Positions 25,123 through 35,140 are shown, counted from the first letter of the stretch. The stretch is 64,000 bases of DNA from Pseudomonas paracarnis (GCF_904063055.1 NZ_CAJFCN010000003.1:372001-436000); one strand, 5' to 3'. Notes: a model not told the origin generated them from the letters alone. Made by a program: numbers and translations.

Positions 25123-26427
25123 ATGAGTGATACAGAACAGTTTGACCTCCAACGTCGCCGCGTCCTGTTGGGCATGGCGGCCACCGGCGCTGCGATTGCC
25201 GGCAGCAGCCTGAGCTGCCCGGCGATGGCGGCAGCGGCCGAGCAAGTCACCACGGCCCCGCGTAGCGACAAGACCCAGGACCACCAAGCGTTTTTCGGAA
25301 AGCACCAAAGCGGCATCGTCACCCCGCGCCCGGCCTGCGGCATGGTCGTGGCGTTCGATGTACTGGCCAGCGACCGCGAAGACCTGGAACGCCTGTTCCG
25401 CACCCTCAACGAGCGCATCGCGTTCCTGATGACCGGCGGCACCGTGCCCCAGGTCGACCCGAAATTGCCGCCTACCGATTCCGGCATCCTTGGCCCGGTG
25501 GTCACGCCGGATAACCTGACCATTACCGTATCGGTCGGCGAGTCGTTGTTCGACGAACGCTTCGGCCTCGCGGCGGCCAAACCCAAGCGCCTGAGCCGCA
25601 TGGTCGGTTTTCCCAACGATGCGCTGGAACCGGCGCAGTGCCACGGCGACCTGAGCCTGCAGTTCAGCTCCAATACGCCAGACACCAATATCCACGCGCT
25701 GCGCGACATCGTCAAAAACCTGCCCGACCTGCTGCTGGTGCGCTGGAAGCAAGAAGGCAGCGTGCCGCCCCAGGCACCGACCAAACCCGGTGAGCCGGCG
25801 CAGAGTGCGCGCAATTTCCTGGGCTTTCGCGATGGCTCGGCCAACCCCAATTCCAACGATGACAAGGCCATGGACCAGATCGTCTGGGTACAGCCCACCA
25901 GCGACGAACCGGCCTGGGCCGCCCATGGCAGTTACCAGGCCGTGCGCATCATCCGTAACTTTGTCGAGCGCTGGGATCGCACCCCGCTGCAAGAACAGGA
26001 AAGCATCATCGGCCGCGTCAAACCCACCGGCGCGCCCATGGACGGCCAGCATGAAACCCAGGTCCCGGACTACAGCAAGGACCCTGAAGGCAAGTTGACC
26101 AAGCTCGATGCCCACATCCGCCTGGCCAACCCACGCACCCCGCAGACCCAGGCCAACCTGATCCTGCGGCGGCCGTTCAACTACTCCAACGGCGTCAACA
26201 AAAACGGTCAACTGGACATGGGCTTGTTGTTCATCTGCTACCAGGCTGACCTGGAGAAAGGCTTTATCAGCGTGCAAACCCGGCTCAACGGCGAGCCGCT
26301 GGAGGAGTACCTCAAGCCCGTGGGTGGCGGGTATTTTTTCACCTTGCCAGGGGTCACCGGCCCCAAGGATTTCATCGGGCGCACGCTGCTCGCGGCAACG
26401 CACTCTCAAAATCCTGCCAAGACCTAA
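25123..26427 (+). CDS. efeB: EfeB: Tat-exported Dyp-type heme peroxidase
   Basis: This 434-residue deferrochelatase/peroxidase has a twin-arginine signal ([19 protein letters not shown]). The Dyp signature GFRDGSANP carries the distal Asp. The proximal heme His is expected in [10 protein letters not shown], and an Arg falls in [14 protein letters not shown] 25123 is given; GTG 25105, overlapping the efeO stop, would add six residues, and neither has a strong ribosome site. EfeB works in the periplasm, taking iron or electrons from substrates for EfeU. It is third in the operon. Confidence 0.9.
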   Translation: MSDTEQFDLQRRRVLLGMAATGAAIAGSSLSCPAMAAAAEQVTTAPRSDKTQDHQAFFGKHQSGIVTPRPACGMVVAFDVLASDREDLERLFRTLNERIAFLMTGGTVPQVDPKLPPTDSGILGPVVTPDNLTITVSVGESLFDERFGLAAAKPKRLSRMVGFPNDALEPAQCHGDLSLQFSSNTPDTNIHALRDIVKNLPDLLLVRWKQEGSVPPQAPTKPGEPAQSARNFLGFRDGSANPNSNDDKAMDQIVWVQPTSDEPAWAAHGSYQAVRIIRNFVERWDRTPLQEQESIIGRVKPTGAPMDGQHETQVPDYSKDPEGKLTKLDAHIRLANPRTPQTQANLILRRPFNYSNGVNKNGQLDMGLLFICYQADLEKGFISVQTRLNGEPLEEYLKPVGGGYFFTLPGVTGPKDFIGRTLLAATHSQNPAKT

Positions 26428-26452
26428 AACACACCAGAGCGGAATGTCTCCC

Positions 26453-27268
26453 ATGAAGAAGTCGTCTATCGCGTTGTTGTTACTCAGCCTTTCGCCACTG
26501 GCAAGCTTCGCCGCTACTGCGCCGTTGGACTTGGTGGGCCCGGTGTCGGATTACAAGATCTACGTCACCGAAGAAATCGGCGAACTGGTCACCCAGACCC
26601 AGGCGTTCACCGACGCTATCAATAAAGGCGACCTGGCCACGGCCAAGAAACTCTATGCGCCAACCCGCGTGCACTATGAGTCCATTGAGCCGATCGCCGA
26701 GCTGTTCAGCGACCTCGACGCGTCCATCGATTCGCGTGTCGACGACCATGAAAAAGGCGTGACGGCCGAAGACTTCACGGGCTTTCACCGGATCGAATAC
26801 GCGCTGTTCTCGCAGAACTCGACCCAGGGCCTGCAAGCACTGACGGCCAAGCTCAACGCGGACGTGAATGACCTCAAGACCCGCGTCGACGGCCTGACCT
26901 TCCCGCCGGAAAAAGTCGTCGGTGGTGCCGCTGCGTTGCTTGAAGAAGTCGCGGCCACCAAGATCTCCGGTGAAGAAGACCGCTACAGCCACACCGACCT
27001 GTACGACTTCCAGGGCAACATCGACGGCGCGAAGAAAATCGTTGACCTGTTCCGTGGCCAGATCGGGCAGCAGGACCAGGCCTTCCTGGCAAAAGTCGAC
27101 AAGAACTTTGCCAGCGTCGACAAGATCCTGGCCAAGTACAAAACCAAGGACGGCGGCTTCGAGACCTATGACAAGGTCAAGGACAACGACCGCAAGGCCC
27201 TGGTCGGCCCGGTCAACACCTTGGCCGAAGACCTCTCGACCCTGCGCGGCAAGCTGGGTTTGAACTAA
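26453..27268 (+). CDS. efeM: EfeM: short EfeO-like imelysin-domain protein
   Basis: This 271-residue periplasmic protein has a cleavable signal ([14 protein letters not shown]) and a single imelysin/M75 domain without the cupredoxin part. HRIEYALF carries the HxxE motif, and [15 protein letters not shown] parallels the EfeO sequence. It has been named EfeM in such loci. ATG 26453 has GGA nine bases upstream; ATG 26444 is a near alternative. It lies 25 bases after efeB and closes the operon before a strong terminator. Having both EfeO and EfeM suggests paired iron carriers. Confidence 0.86.
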   Translation: MKKSSIALLLLSLSPLASFAATAPLDLVGPVSDYKIYVTEEIGELVTQTQAFTDAINKGDLATAKKLYAPTRVHYESIEPIAELFSDLDASIDSRVDDHEKGVTAEDFTGFHRIEYALFSQNSTQGLQALTAKLNADVNDLKTRVDGLTFPPEKVVGGAAALLEEVAATKISGEEDRYSHTDLYDFQGNIDGAKKIVDLFRGQIGQQDQAFLAKVDKNFASVDKILAKYKTKDGGFETYDKVKDNDRKALVGPVNTLAEDLSTLRGKLGLN

Positions 27269-27280
27269 CTGCCGCGCACA

Positions 27281-27322
27281 AAAAAACACCCAGTCCCTGT
27301 CGAGGGGCCTGGGTGTTTTTTT
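27281..27322. terminator. Bidirectional intrinsic terminator between efeM and pssA
   Basis: A hairpin with arms CACCCAG and CTGGGTG is flanked by A-run and T-run on the two sides, so it can end transcription from both convergent genes. Confidence 0.9.
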
Positions 27323-27339
27323 GCCGGCACGTTGCTCAG

Positions 27340-28683
27340 TTAGAGAATGCGGTACAGCAAGCGCTCGATCCGCACCCGGCTGACACGCCGCAGGAACTTG
27401 CCGACAGCGGGCGGGTAATCCACCAGCGTCTGCAATTGCTGGTAACCCTGGATACGCGTGGTGTGTTGGAAAATATTCGCAAGCTCGGCGCTTCGCGGCC
27501 CTAGCCATTGGCCTTGAGGGTCGTCGATCAGCAAGCCGTTTTCCAGATCGAGGCGAAACGCCCGCGGGTTGAGGTTGTTGCCGGTGAGCAAGGTGTAGCG
27601 CTCATCCACCCACATGCCCTTGAGGTGATAGGTGTTATCGCCGTCGCGCCATAGGTGCAGGTTCAACTGGCCGCTGTTGATCATCGGCTGGTGCCGTTTG
27701 GCAAAGCGCCGCAGGCTGATCTCGTACAGGTACGGCAACGCCGCAATCACCTTGAAGGGTTCAGTGGGCGGAATATAGAAGTCGTTGGCGGTCTTGTCGC
27801 CCACCACGATGTCGATCTTCACACCGCGTGCCAGGGCACGGTTGATCTCGCGGGTTACCGGCAATGGCAGGTTGAAATACGGCGTGCAGATGGTCAGTTG
27901 CTGCTGGGCGCTGGCGATGAGTTCGAGGATCACCCGGCTCAACGGGTTGTTCTTGCCGACGCCCAGCAAGGGGCTGACCGACAGATGGCCATTGGGCAAC
28001 TGCCCGGCTGTGGTGTCGTAGGTCGCATGCTTGAGACGGCTGCGCAGGTCGCCGATGTCGTTGCGCAGGCTGCGAGTGGTGGGCGGGTTTGGCAGGTCCA
28101 GGCGATGCACGGCCTTGGACGCCACCAGGCCGTGTTCCACCAGGTGCTGCATCGAATCGGCCAAGGGTTGGCTATGGATCAGGTGATAACGGTCGAAGCG
28201 GTATTTGTCGAACTTGTGCAGGTACACATTGTTCAGGCTGGCGCCGCTGTACAGCACGCTGTCATCGATCACGAAACCCTTGAGGTGCAACACGCCGAAC
28301 AGCTCGCGGGTTTGCACCGGCACGCCGTACACCGGTACTTCGCTGGCGTGGCGCTGGGTCATGGCCTGGTACCAGGCGCTGTTGCCCGGTTGCTTGCCTG
28401 CGCCGATCAGCCCGCGCTGGGCGCGCAGCCAATCCACCATCACCACGATGTCCAGTTCGGGCCGTGCGGCCTTGGCGGCGTGTAGCGCGTCGTAGATTTC
28501 CTGCCCCGCCTCGTCCTGCTGCAAGTACAAGGCAACGATGTAGATACGCCGCGTGGCCTGGGCGATTTTCTCCAGCAGGCAGCGACGGTAGGCGTCGGCG
28601 CTTGGCAGCACCTCAAGGGCCTCGTTGGACAACGGAAAACCGCGCAGCTTGGGCAACAGGGAGCGTTTGAAGAACGACGGCAT
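27340..28683 (-). CDS. pssA: CDP-diacylglycerol-serine O-phosphatidyltransferase (PLD family)
   Basis: This 447-residue phospholipase-D-superfamily protein is close in length to E. coli PssA (451). It carries two HKD motifs: HLKGFVIDDSVLYSGASLNN near 153-172 and YHLKGMWVDERYTLLTGNNLN near 356-376. It makes phosphatidylserine from CDP-diacylglycerol and serine, the first step to phosphatidylethanolamine, at the inner membrane surface. It stands alone on the minus strand, convergent with efeM and divergent from a TetR gene. Confidence 0.9.
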   Translation of the reverse strand: MPSFFKRSLLPKLRGFPLSNEALEVLPSADAYRRCLLEKIAQATRRIYIVALYLQQDEAGQEIYDALHAAKAARPELDIVVMVDWLRAQRGLIGAGKQPGNSAWYQAMTQRHASEVPVYGVPVQTRELFGVLHLKGFVIDDSVLYSGASLNNVYLHKFDKYRFDRYHLIHSQPLADSMQHLVEHGLVASKAVHRLDLPNPPTTRSLRNDIGDLRSRLKHATYDTTAGQLPNGHLSVSPLLGVGKNNPLSRVILELIASAQQQLTICTPYFNLPLPVTREINRALARGVKIDIVVGDKTANDFYIPPTEPFKVIAALPYLYEISLRRFAKRHQPMINSGQLNLHLWRDGDNTYHLKGMWVDERYTLLTGNNLNPRAFRLDLENGLLIDDPQGQWLGPRSAELANIFQHTTRIQGYQQLQTLVDYPPAVGKFLRRVSRVRIERLLYRIL

Positions 28684-28780
28684 AGGGCTCGCAATGGTCG
28701 AATCCGAAGAGGTTCAAAGCTTACACCATGAGGCTGCTCAGGTCTCGCAACGGGCAATCGAAAAAGACTGTTGACCATGA

Positions 28781-28794
28781 AGAACGGTCGTTCT
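28781..28794. promoter_or_regulatory. Palindromic operator candidate for the adjacent TetR regulator
   Basis: The perfect inverted repeat AGAACG-GT-CGTTCT sits 13 bases before the proposed tetR start at 28807. It resembles NemR-type operators in form. It is a good candidate for autorepression and argues against the in-frame ATGs at 28771/28777, which would put it inside the coding frame. Confidence 0.55.
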
Positions 28795-28806
28795 ACTGTA
28801 CTCGAC

Positions 28807-29370
28807 ATGAACGATATAACCCAGAATGAAACCCGCGACATTATTCTCGACGTCACCGAGAAGTTGATCTATCGCCACGGCATCGCTGCCACCGGTATGG
28901 ACTTACTGGTAAAAACCGCTGGCGTGTCGAGAAAAAGTATCTATCGCTACTTCGCCAACAAAGATGAGTTGGTGGTGGCCGCCTTGCAACGCCGCGACGA
29001 GCGCTGGATGCAATGGCTGCGCAGCGAAGTGGAACGCAGCGACGACAGCGGCGAACGCCTGCTGGGGCTGTTCAGCGCGCTCAAGCGCTGGTTCGGCTCG
29101 GCAGACTTTCGCGGTTGCGCCTTTATCAACACCAGTGGTGAAACCGGCGATGCCCAAAACCCGGTGCGCCTGCTGGCCAAGGCCCATAAACGCAAACTGT
29201 TCGAGTACGCACTTGAACTGTGCCAAGCACATGGCACCCCCGACCCGGAGCAGCAGGCCGCGCAACTGCTGATCCTGATCGATGGCGCCATTACCGTTGC
29301 CCTGGTCATGGGTGATTCAACCGCTGCCGATAATGCGCAATGCATGGCGCGGACCTTACTGCAACTTTGA
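28807..29370 (+). CDS. TetR/AcrR-family transcriptional regulator
   Basis: This 187-residue repressor has an N-terminal helix-turn-helix (IAATGMDLLVKTAGVSRKSIYRYFANKDELV near 20-50). Its ligand-binding region contains DFRGCAFINTSGE, typical of the group with C-terminal domain TetR_C_33-like. ATG 28807 is preferred because a palindrome, its likely own operator, lies just upstream. It is followed after 54 bases by a DUF1348 gene on the same strand, probably in one transcript. The inducer is unknown; related regulators respond to electrophiles or organic compounds. Confidence 0.82.
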   Translation: MNDITQNETRDIILDVTEKLIYRHGIAATGMDLLVKTAGVSRKSIYRYFANKDELVVAALQRRDERWMQWLRSEVERSDDSGERLLGLFSALKRWFGSADFRGCAFINTSGETGDAQNPVRLLAKAHKRKLFEYALELCQAHGTPDPEQQAAQLLILIDGAITVALVMGDSTAADNAQCMARTLLQL

Positions 29371-29424
29371 ACCCACAGCCCAGGCAACTTTCGACCCAAC
29401 CTTTATTGCATTGAGGAGTCGCCC

Positions 29425-29904
29425 ATGTCAGCCCAAGAAGAAGTCCGCCCGCCCCTGCCGCCGTTTACCCGCACCTCTGCCATCGAAAAAGTCCGCCTGG
29501 CCGAAGATGGCTGGAACTCCCGCGACCCGCAACGTGTATCCCTGGCCTACACCCTGGACACGAACTGGCGTAACCGCGCCGAATTTGCCCATAACCGCGA
29601 AGAAGCCAAGCAGTTCCTGAGCCGTAAATGGGCCAAGGAACTGGATTATCGACTGATCAAGGAATTGTGGGCCTTTACTGATAACCGCATCGCCGTGCGC
29701 TATGCCTATGAATGGCACGATGATTCGGGTAACTGGTTTCGCTCGTACGGCAACGAAAACTGGGAGTTCGACGAGAACGGCTTGATGGCCAACCGCTTTG
29801 CCTGCATCAACGATATGCCAATCAAGGAGAGCGAGCGCAAGTTCCATTGGCCGCTGGGGCGGCGCCCGGATGCGCATCCCGGCCTGTCAGAGCTGGGGCT
29901 ATAA
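29425..29904 (+). CDS. DUF1348 family protein (NTF2/SnoaL-like fold)
   Basis: This 159-residue protein of the DUF1348 group in the nuclear-transport-factor-2-like superfamily shows the blocks [54 protein letters not shown] and the ending [12 protein letters not shown]. No enzymatic activity is established to my knowledge. It follows the TetR gene and is probably controlled by it. A good ribosome site (GAGG) precedes ATG 29425. Confidence 0.85.
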   Translation: MSAQEEVRPPLPPFTRTSAIEKVRLAEDGWNSRDPQRVSLAYTLDTNWRNRAEFAHNREEAKQFLSRKWAKELDYRLIKELWAFTDNRIAVRYAYEWHDDSGNWFRSYGNENWEFDENGLMANRFACINDMPIKESERKFHWPLGRRPDAHPGLSELGL

Positions 29905-29934
29905 CCCCGACTCTGCAGACCGAATGAGATCCAA

Positions 29935-30023
29935 TGTGGGAGCTGGCTTGCCTGCGAAAGCGGTCGTGCAGTAACAGATTCAGCGCCTGACACACCGCCT
30001 TCACAGGCAAGCCAGCTCCCACA
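29935..30023. repeat. REPIN (paired inverted REP elements)
   Basis: Two REP arms, TGTGGGAGCTGGCTTGCC and its inverse GGCAAGCCAGCTCCCACA, are separated by about 50 bases. It lies between the DUF1348 gene and the convergent sugar dehydrogenase. The same element recurs at 38362, 42722, 42857, 53734 and 59385. Confidence 0.9.
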
Positions 30024-30080
30024 CTTGGATCGCGGGGCATCAATTGGATCTGCGTCTGCTGCCAGCCCCCTCCCACACGT

Positions 30081-31238
30081 TTAGTCCTGATTCAGCCCAA
30101 CGCGATACAACACACCATCATCCTCATCGGTCAGCACATACAGAAACCCATCCGGCCCCTGTCGCACATCGCGGATCCGCGCTTTCAATTCGCCCAACAA
30201 GCGTTCCTCGTGGACCACTTTGTCACCCTCGAACTGCAACCGAATCAGCTCCTGACTCACCAGCGCACCGACAAACAGGTTGTGCTGCCATGCCTTGAAC
30301 CGGTCGCCGTCATAGAACGCCATGCCACTGACACCCGGCGACTTCTCCCACACATGGTGGGGCGCCACTGTGCCCTCTGCCGTTTTGCCCTTGGCTTCGG
30401 GAATCGGCAGCAGGGAATAGTTGATGCCATGGGTTGCCAACGGCCAGCCGTAGTTCTTGCCGCGCTCGATGATATTGACTTCATCACCGCCACGGGGCCC
30501 GTGTTCATTTTCCCAGATCGTGCCGCTCCAGGGATTCAAGGCCAGCCCTTGCGGGTTACGCTGCCCATAGGACCAGATCTCGGGACGCACGCCGGGTTGA
30601 CCGACGAAAGGGTTGTCATCCGGCACGCGCCCATCCGGGTAGATGCGCACCACTTTGCCTTGCAACTTGTCCAAATCCTGGGCCGTGGGGCGGTCGTTGT
30701 TCTCTCCAAGAGTCACGAACAGGTAGCCATCACGGTCGAAGGCCAGGCGCGAGCCGAAGTGGTTGCCGGTAGACAGCTTGGGCTCCTGGCGCAGGATCAC
30801 CTTGAAGTCCTCCAAGCCGCTCAAGTCAGCGGCCAAGCGACCACGCCCTACGGCTGTGCCGGCCTTGCCACCCTCGCCACCGCCTTCGGCGTACGACAGG
30901 TACACCAGGCGGTCCTGCTTGAAGTCTGGCGACAGCACCACATCCAGCAACCCGCCCTGCCCTTTGGCCCATACCTGCGGCACGCCCTTCAAGGGCGCAG
31001 ACAGCTTGCCGTCCGGGCTGACAAACCGCAGGTGCCCAGGTAACTCGGTCACCAAGAAACCTTGCTGGTCCGGCAAAAACGCCAGCGCCCATGGATGGTC
31101 CAGGCCCTTGGCGACCGGCGTGGCGGTGATGCTGCCTTGCTCAGTGGGGAACTGTTGGCTATCGACGGCATACGCCGCGCTCAACGGCAGCAACGCGGTG
31201 GCGCACAGGGCGGCTAGCAGGGTTTTACGTACAAACAT
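30081..31238 (-). CDS. PQQ-dependent aldose sugar dehydrogenase (YliI/Asd-like)
   Basis: This 385-residue exported beta-propeller protein of the GSDH/YliI family has a signal peptide ending SAAYA near residue 24. The family blocks are LDHPWALAFLPDQQGFLVTELPG, GNHFGSRLAFDRDGYLFVTLGE, WSYGQRNPQGLALNPWSG and ENEHGPRGGDEVNII. It oxidises aldose sugars in the periplasm with pyrroloquinoline quinone. A small secreted-protein gene ends 12 bases upstream on the same strand, so the two probably share a transcript. Confidence 0.87.
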   Translation of the reverse strand: MFVRKTLLAALCATALLPLSAAYAVDSQQFPTEQGSITATPVAKGLDHPWALAFLPDQQGFLVTELPGHLRFVSPDGKLSAPLKGVPQVWAKGQGGLLDVVLSPDFKQDRLVYLSYAEGGGEGGKAGTAVGRGRLAADLSGLEDFKVILRQEPKLSTGNHFGSRLAFDRDGYLFVTLGENNDRPTAQDLDKLQGKVVRIYPDGRVPDDNPFVGQPGVRPEIWSYGQRNPQGLALNPWSGTIWENEHGPRGGDEVNIIERGKNYGWPLATHGINYSLLPIPEAKGKTAEGTVAPHHVWEKSPGVSGMAFYDGDRFKAWQHNLFVGALVSQELIRLQFEGDKVVHEERLLGELKARIRDVRQGPDGFLYVLTDEDDGVLYRVGLNQD

Positions 31239-31250
31239 AAGGCGAAATCC

Positions 31251-31559
31251 TCAGCGGCGATTGCCGTTGGCATCATAGGTGGGCGCTTTGGGTGCGGTGG
31301 CCGGGCGGCTGGGGGCCGCCTCCTGCTTGGGGTAGCGGTTGCCGATGCCACCGTTTTCCAGCGTTGGCCGCGGGTTGGCCGGGACTGGCTGGATACTGCG
31401 AACAGCCGGTGCATTGGGCTGGGTGCCCTGCATGCTATTGGGGTTGGCCCGGTGAATAGGGCCGTGGTCGCTACGCCCCGGCAGGTTTTGCGCCTGGGCC
31501 AATGGCGCAAGGGCCAGGCCCAGCGCCAGTGCTGCGAGATGACGTACACAACGGTTCAT
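31251..31559 (-). CDS. Small exported proline/asparagine-rich protein
   Basis: This 102-residue protein has a clear signal peptide (LAALALGLALAPLAQA, then QNLPGRSDHG). Its low-complexity mature part is rich in Pro, Asn, Arg and Ala and ends YDANGNRR. ATG 31559 has GAGAGG seven bases upstream; an in-frame TTG at 31565 is less likely. It is the first gene of a probable two-gene operon with the sugar dehydrogenase. I recognise no domain and assign no function. Confidence 0.68.
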   Translation of the reverse strand: MNRCVRHLAALALGLALAPLAQAQNLPGRSDHGPIHRANPNSMQGTQPNAPAVRSIQPVPANPRPTLENGGIGNRYPKQEAAPSRPATAPKAPTYDANGNRR

Positions 31560-31744
31560 GGCCAAACCTCTCTATGCCAAGTACTACGTGCTTTCGATAA
31601 CACGCTACGCCGCGGGTTCGCGTTGTGACACTAAATAGTTTCTCATCAGGTGTAACACGATCTGTCCGAGCATCTATCCGCCGAAACTTTTGCCCTGCCC
31701 TGTGAGTCACCAGCACACAGGCTCTTCGTTGAGGAATCACACCT

Positions 31745-32584
31745 ATGCCACGGGCAATCTGGAAAGGCGCCATCAGTTTCGGCTTGGTTCACATCCCGGT
31801 ATCGCTGGTCTCGGCGACCTCTTCACAAGGCGTCGACTTTGACTGGCTGGACAAGCGCAGCATGGACCCGGTGGGCTATAAGCGCATCAACAAAACCACC
31901 GGCAAGGAAGTCACCAAGGAAAATATCGTCAAGGGCGTGGCCTTTGAAAAAGGACGCTACGTGGTGCTCAGCGAAGACGAAATTCGCTCGGCCCACCCCA
32001 AGTCCACCCAGACCATCGAAATCATCGCCTTCGTCGCCAGCGACCAGATCCCCCTGCAAAACATCGACACGCCCTACTTCCTCGCTCCGGATAAACGCGG
32101 CGGCAAGGTCTATGCACTGCTGCGCGAAGCGCTGAAAAAAACCGGCAAGGTGGCCCTGGCCAATGTGGTACTGCACACCAAGCAACACCTGGCCGCGTTG
32201 ATGCCGCTGGAATCGGCTCTGGTGCTGGTCATGCTGCGCTGGCCCGCTGAAGTGCGCAGCCTGGATGAGTTGGAACTGGGCAGCGATGTGACAAAGCCGA
32301 CCCTGGCCAAAGGTGAATTGGACATGGCCAAGCGCCTGGTGGAAGACATGAGCGCCGATTGGCAGCCCGATGAATACCGTGACAGCTTCCAGGACAAGAT
32401 CAGGGCGCTGGTGGCGAAGAAGGCCAAGGCCGGCAAGATCGAAGATGTGGAAACGGTCGAAGGCGGCGAAGAGCGAAAATCCGCGGATGTCATCGACCTG
32501 ACCGAACTGCTCAAACGCAGTCTGGCGGGTAAACCTGCGGCGAAAAAAAGCACCGCGAAAAAGTCCAATAACAAGGCCTCTTGA
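31745..32584 (+). CDS. ku: Ku: non-homologous end-joining DNA-end-binding protein
   Basis: This 279-residue bacterial Ku homodimer subunit starts MPRAIWKGAISFGLVHIPVSL, the family signature. The core beta-barrel blocks YKRINKTTGKEVTKENIVKG and PYFLAPDKRGGKVYALLREAL follow. A lysine-rich C-terminal tail (AAKKSTAKKSNN), which in other Ku proteins contacts DNA, ends it. ATG 31745 has GAGG about 10 bases upstream. It lies 24 bases before ligD; the pair forms the complete bacterial NHEJ machinery, which typically acts in stationary phase or on non-replicating DNA. Confidence 0.93.
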   Translation: MPRAIWKGAISFGLVHIPVSLVSATSSQGVDFDWLDKRSMDPVGYKRINKTTGKEVTKENIVKGVAFEKGRYVVLSEDEIRSAHPKSTQTIEIIAFVASDQIPLQNIDTPYFLAPDKRGGKVYALLREALKKTGKVALANVVLHTKQHLAALMPLESALVLVMLRWPAEVRSLDELELGSDVTKPTLAKGELDMAKRLVEDMSADWQPDEYRDSFQDKIRALVAKKAKAGKIEDVETVEGGEERKSADVIDLTELLKRSLAGKPAAKKSTAKKSNNKAS

Positions 32585-32608
32585 GCCTGCCATTGACGGG
32601 AGAATGAC

Positions 32609-35122
32609 ATGGCAAAGCCCCTGAGTGAGTACAATCGCAAGCGCGATTTCAAGATCACCGCCGAACCCGCCGGCAGCTCACCCGCCAGCAAACGCAACGT
32701 CTCGGCCCTCAGCTTCGTGATTCAAAAGCACGATGCGCGCAACCTGCACTACGACTTTCGGCTGGAACTCGATGGCGTGCTGCTGAGCTGGGCGGTGCCC
32801 AAGGGCCCAAGCCTGGACCCGAGCCAAAAACGCCTGGCGGTGCATGTTGAAGATCACCCACTGAGCTATGGCAGTTTCGAGGGCAGCATTCCCGCCGGCC
32901 AATACGGTGCGGGGGATGTGATCGTATGGGACCGAGGCATTTGGCAGCCCCACGATGACCCGCGCAAAGCCTACGCGGCGGGCAAGCTCAAATTCACCCT
33001 GGTCGGTGAAAAACTCTCCGGTGACTGGGCGCTGGTACGCACCCGGCTCAAGGGCAGCGGCGACAAGGAGCAATGGCTGTTGATCAAGGAAAACGATCAG
33101 CAGGCGCGCCCGGCCTCTGAGTTCGATATCGTCCAGGCCGAGCCCGCCAGCGTGCTCAGCGATGCGGTGGTGGGTAAGCCAAAGGCCAAGGCCAAACCCA
33201 AGGCCGCGCCAAAAGCCAAAACGCCCAAGCGCATCGCTGCCCTGCCGGATGAGTTTGCCCCCCAATTGGCAACCTTGGTGGACCGGGCGCCCGAAGGTGA
33301 TTGGCGCTACGAGATCAAGTTCGACGGCTACCGCATCATGGCGCGCATTCGCGACGGCGAAGTGCGCCTGTTCACCCGTAACGGCCACGACTGGACCGAA
33401 CGCCTGCCACGTCAGTGCAAAGCCTTGCAAGCCCTCAAGCTCAAGGACAGTTGGCTGGATGGCGAAGTGGTCAGCCTCAATGGCGACGGGCTGCCGGATT
33501 TCCAGGCGCTGCAAAACGCGTTCGATATCGGCCGCAGCCTGGACATTGTCTATTACCTGTTCGACGCACCGTTTTTGAACGGCCGCGACCAGCGTGAAGA
33601 CCCGGTCGAAGAGCGTCGGGCTGCGCTTAAATCTGCGCTGTCCGCCAGCCGAAGCAAACTGCTGCGCTTCTCCGAAGCCTTTGCCGCCAGCCAGCGCGAT
33701 ATTTTCGAGAGCGCCTGTGACCTGGCGCTAGAAGGCGTGATCGGCAAGCGCGCCGGCAGCCCCTACGTGTCGCGGCGCAGTGCCGACTGGATCAAGCTCA
33801 AATGCCGCCTGCGCCAAGAGTTCGTGATTGTCGGCTACACCCGCCCCCAAGGTTCGCGCAGCGGCTTTGGGGCGCTGCTGTTGGCGGTCAACGATGACAC
33901 CGGCCTGGTATATGCCGGGCGCGTGGGCACGGGCTTTGACCAGGCGGCGCTGAAAAGTATCTATGCCAAGCTCACCCCGCTTGAGCGCAAGGACTCGCCC
34001 CTGCAAAAACCATTGACCAGTGCCCAGGCCCGTGGCGTGCATTGGGTTGAGCCGAGCCTGGTCGGCGAGGTGCAATTTGCCGAATGGACCCGCGAAGGCG
34101 TGGTGCGCCAAGCCGCGTTTGTGGGCCTGCGCACCGACAAGCCAGCCTCGCAGATCATTCATGAACAGCCGCGCGCGGCCAAGTCGGTCAAGGCACCCGA
34201 AACGTCGAAAGCCGGTAAAGCGCAGGCAACGGTGAAGAGCGTGAAAATCACTCACCCCGAGCGCATTATCGACAAGCACAGCGGCACGCAAAAACAGCAA
34301 CTGGCGCAGTTCTACACCGATATCAGCGAATGGATCCTGCCCTTCCTGCGCGCACGTGCCGTGTCATTGCTGCGGGCGCCGGAAGGGATCGAAGGTGAGC
34401 AGTTCTTCCAGAAGCACTCAGAGCGTATGGCCATCCCCCACATCAAGCAATTGGACCAGGCGCTGGACCCAGGCCATGCGCGCCTGATGGAAATAGACAG
34501 CGTGGAGGCCCTGGTCGGCGCGGTGCAAATGGGTACCGTCGAATTTCACACCTGGGGCGCCACTGCAGACAAGATTGAAACGCCTGACCTGTTTGTTCTC
34601 GATCTCGACCCGGACCCGGCCCTGCCCTGGAAAGCCATGCTGGAAGCGGCCCAACTGACCCTGTCGGTACTCGATGAGCTGGGCTTGCAAGCTTTCGTCA
34701 AAACCAGCGGCGGCAAGGGCCTGCACTTGATCGTGCCGTTGGCCCGGCGCGACGGCTGGGACACCGTGAAGGCGTTCGCCAAAGCCATTGCGCAATTCAT
34801 GACCCGGCAACTGCCCGAACGCTTTACCGCCACCAGTGGCCCCAAGAACCGCGTCGGCAAGATATTTATCGATTACCTGCGCAACGCCCGTGGCGCCAGT
34901 ACCGTAGCGGCGTATTCCGTGCGGGCCCGCCCGGGCCTGCCAGTGTCGGTGCCGGTGAGTCGAGAGGAGTTGAAAGGATTACGCGGCGCCCAACAGTGGA
35001 CAGTGGCGAACCTGCATCAGCGGCTGCAAACGTTGAAGGATGACCCCTGGGCGGGGTATGCCAATCGACAGAAGATCAGCAAAAAGATGTGGGACAAGCT
35101 GGGCGCGCAACCCCCTGGGTGA
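32609..35122 (+). CDS. ligD: LigD: multidomain DNA ligase D
   Basis: This 837-residue protein has the Pseudomonas domain order. The 3'-phosphoesterase is about 30-190, with HDARNLHYDFRLE at 41-53 carrying metal-binding His. The ATP-dependent ligase is about 215-520, with the nucleotidyl lysine K237 in EIKFDGYR. The primase-polymerase is about 545-830, with catalytic Asp in DLFVLDLDPDP and SGGKGLHLIVPL. A Lys/Ala/Pro-rich linker joins the first two domains. It seals ends held by Ku, trimming and filling them first. Length and all three active sites look intact. Confidence 0.93.
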   Translation: MAKPLSEYNRKRDFKITAEPAGSSPASKRNVSALSFVIQKHDARNLHYDFRLELDGVLLSWAVPKGPSLDPSQKRLAVHVEDHPLSYGSFEGSIPAGQYGAGDVIVWDRGIWQPHDDPRKAYAAGKLKFTLVGEKLSGDWALVRTRLKGSGDKEQWLLIKENDQQARPASEFDIVQAEPASVLSDAVVGKPKAKAKPKAAPKAKTPKRIAALPDEFAPQLATLVDRAPEGDWRYEIKFDGYRIMARIRDGEVRLFTRNGHDWTERLPRQCKALQALKLKDSWLDGEVVSLNGDGLPDFQALQNAFDIGRSLDIVYYLFDAPFLNGRDQREDPVEERRAALKSALSASRSKLLRFSEAFAASQRDIFESACDLALEGVIGKRAGSPYVSRRSADWIKLKCRLRQEFVIVGYTRPQGSRSGFGALLLAVNDDTGLVYAGRVGTGFDQAALKSIYAKLTPLERKDSPLQKPLTSAQARGVHWVEPSLVGEVQFAEWTREGVVRQAAFVGLRTDKPASQIIHEQPRAAKSVKAPETSKAGKAQATVKSVKITHPERIIDKHSGTQKQQLAQFYTDISEWILPFLRARAVSLLRAPEGIEGEQFFQKHSERMAIPHIKQLDQALDPGHARLMEIDSVEALVGAVQMGTVEFHTWGATADKIETPDLFVLDLDPDPALPWKAMLEAAQLTLSVLDELGLQAFVKTSGGKGLHLIVPLARRDGWDTVKAFAKAIAQFMTRQLPERFTATSGPKNRVGKIFIDYLRNARGASTVAAYSVRARPGLPVSVPVSREELKGLRGAQQWTVANLHQRLQTLKDDPWAGYANRQKISKKMWDKLGAQPPG

Positions 35123-35140
35123 TCCGCGCCTTGAGCCAGG

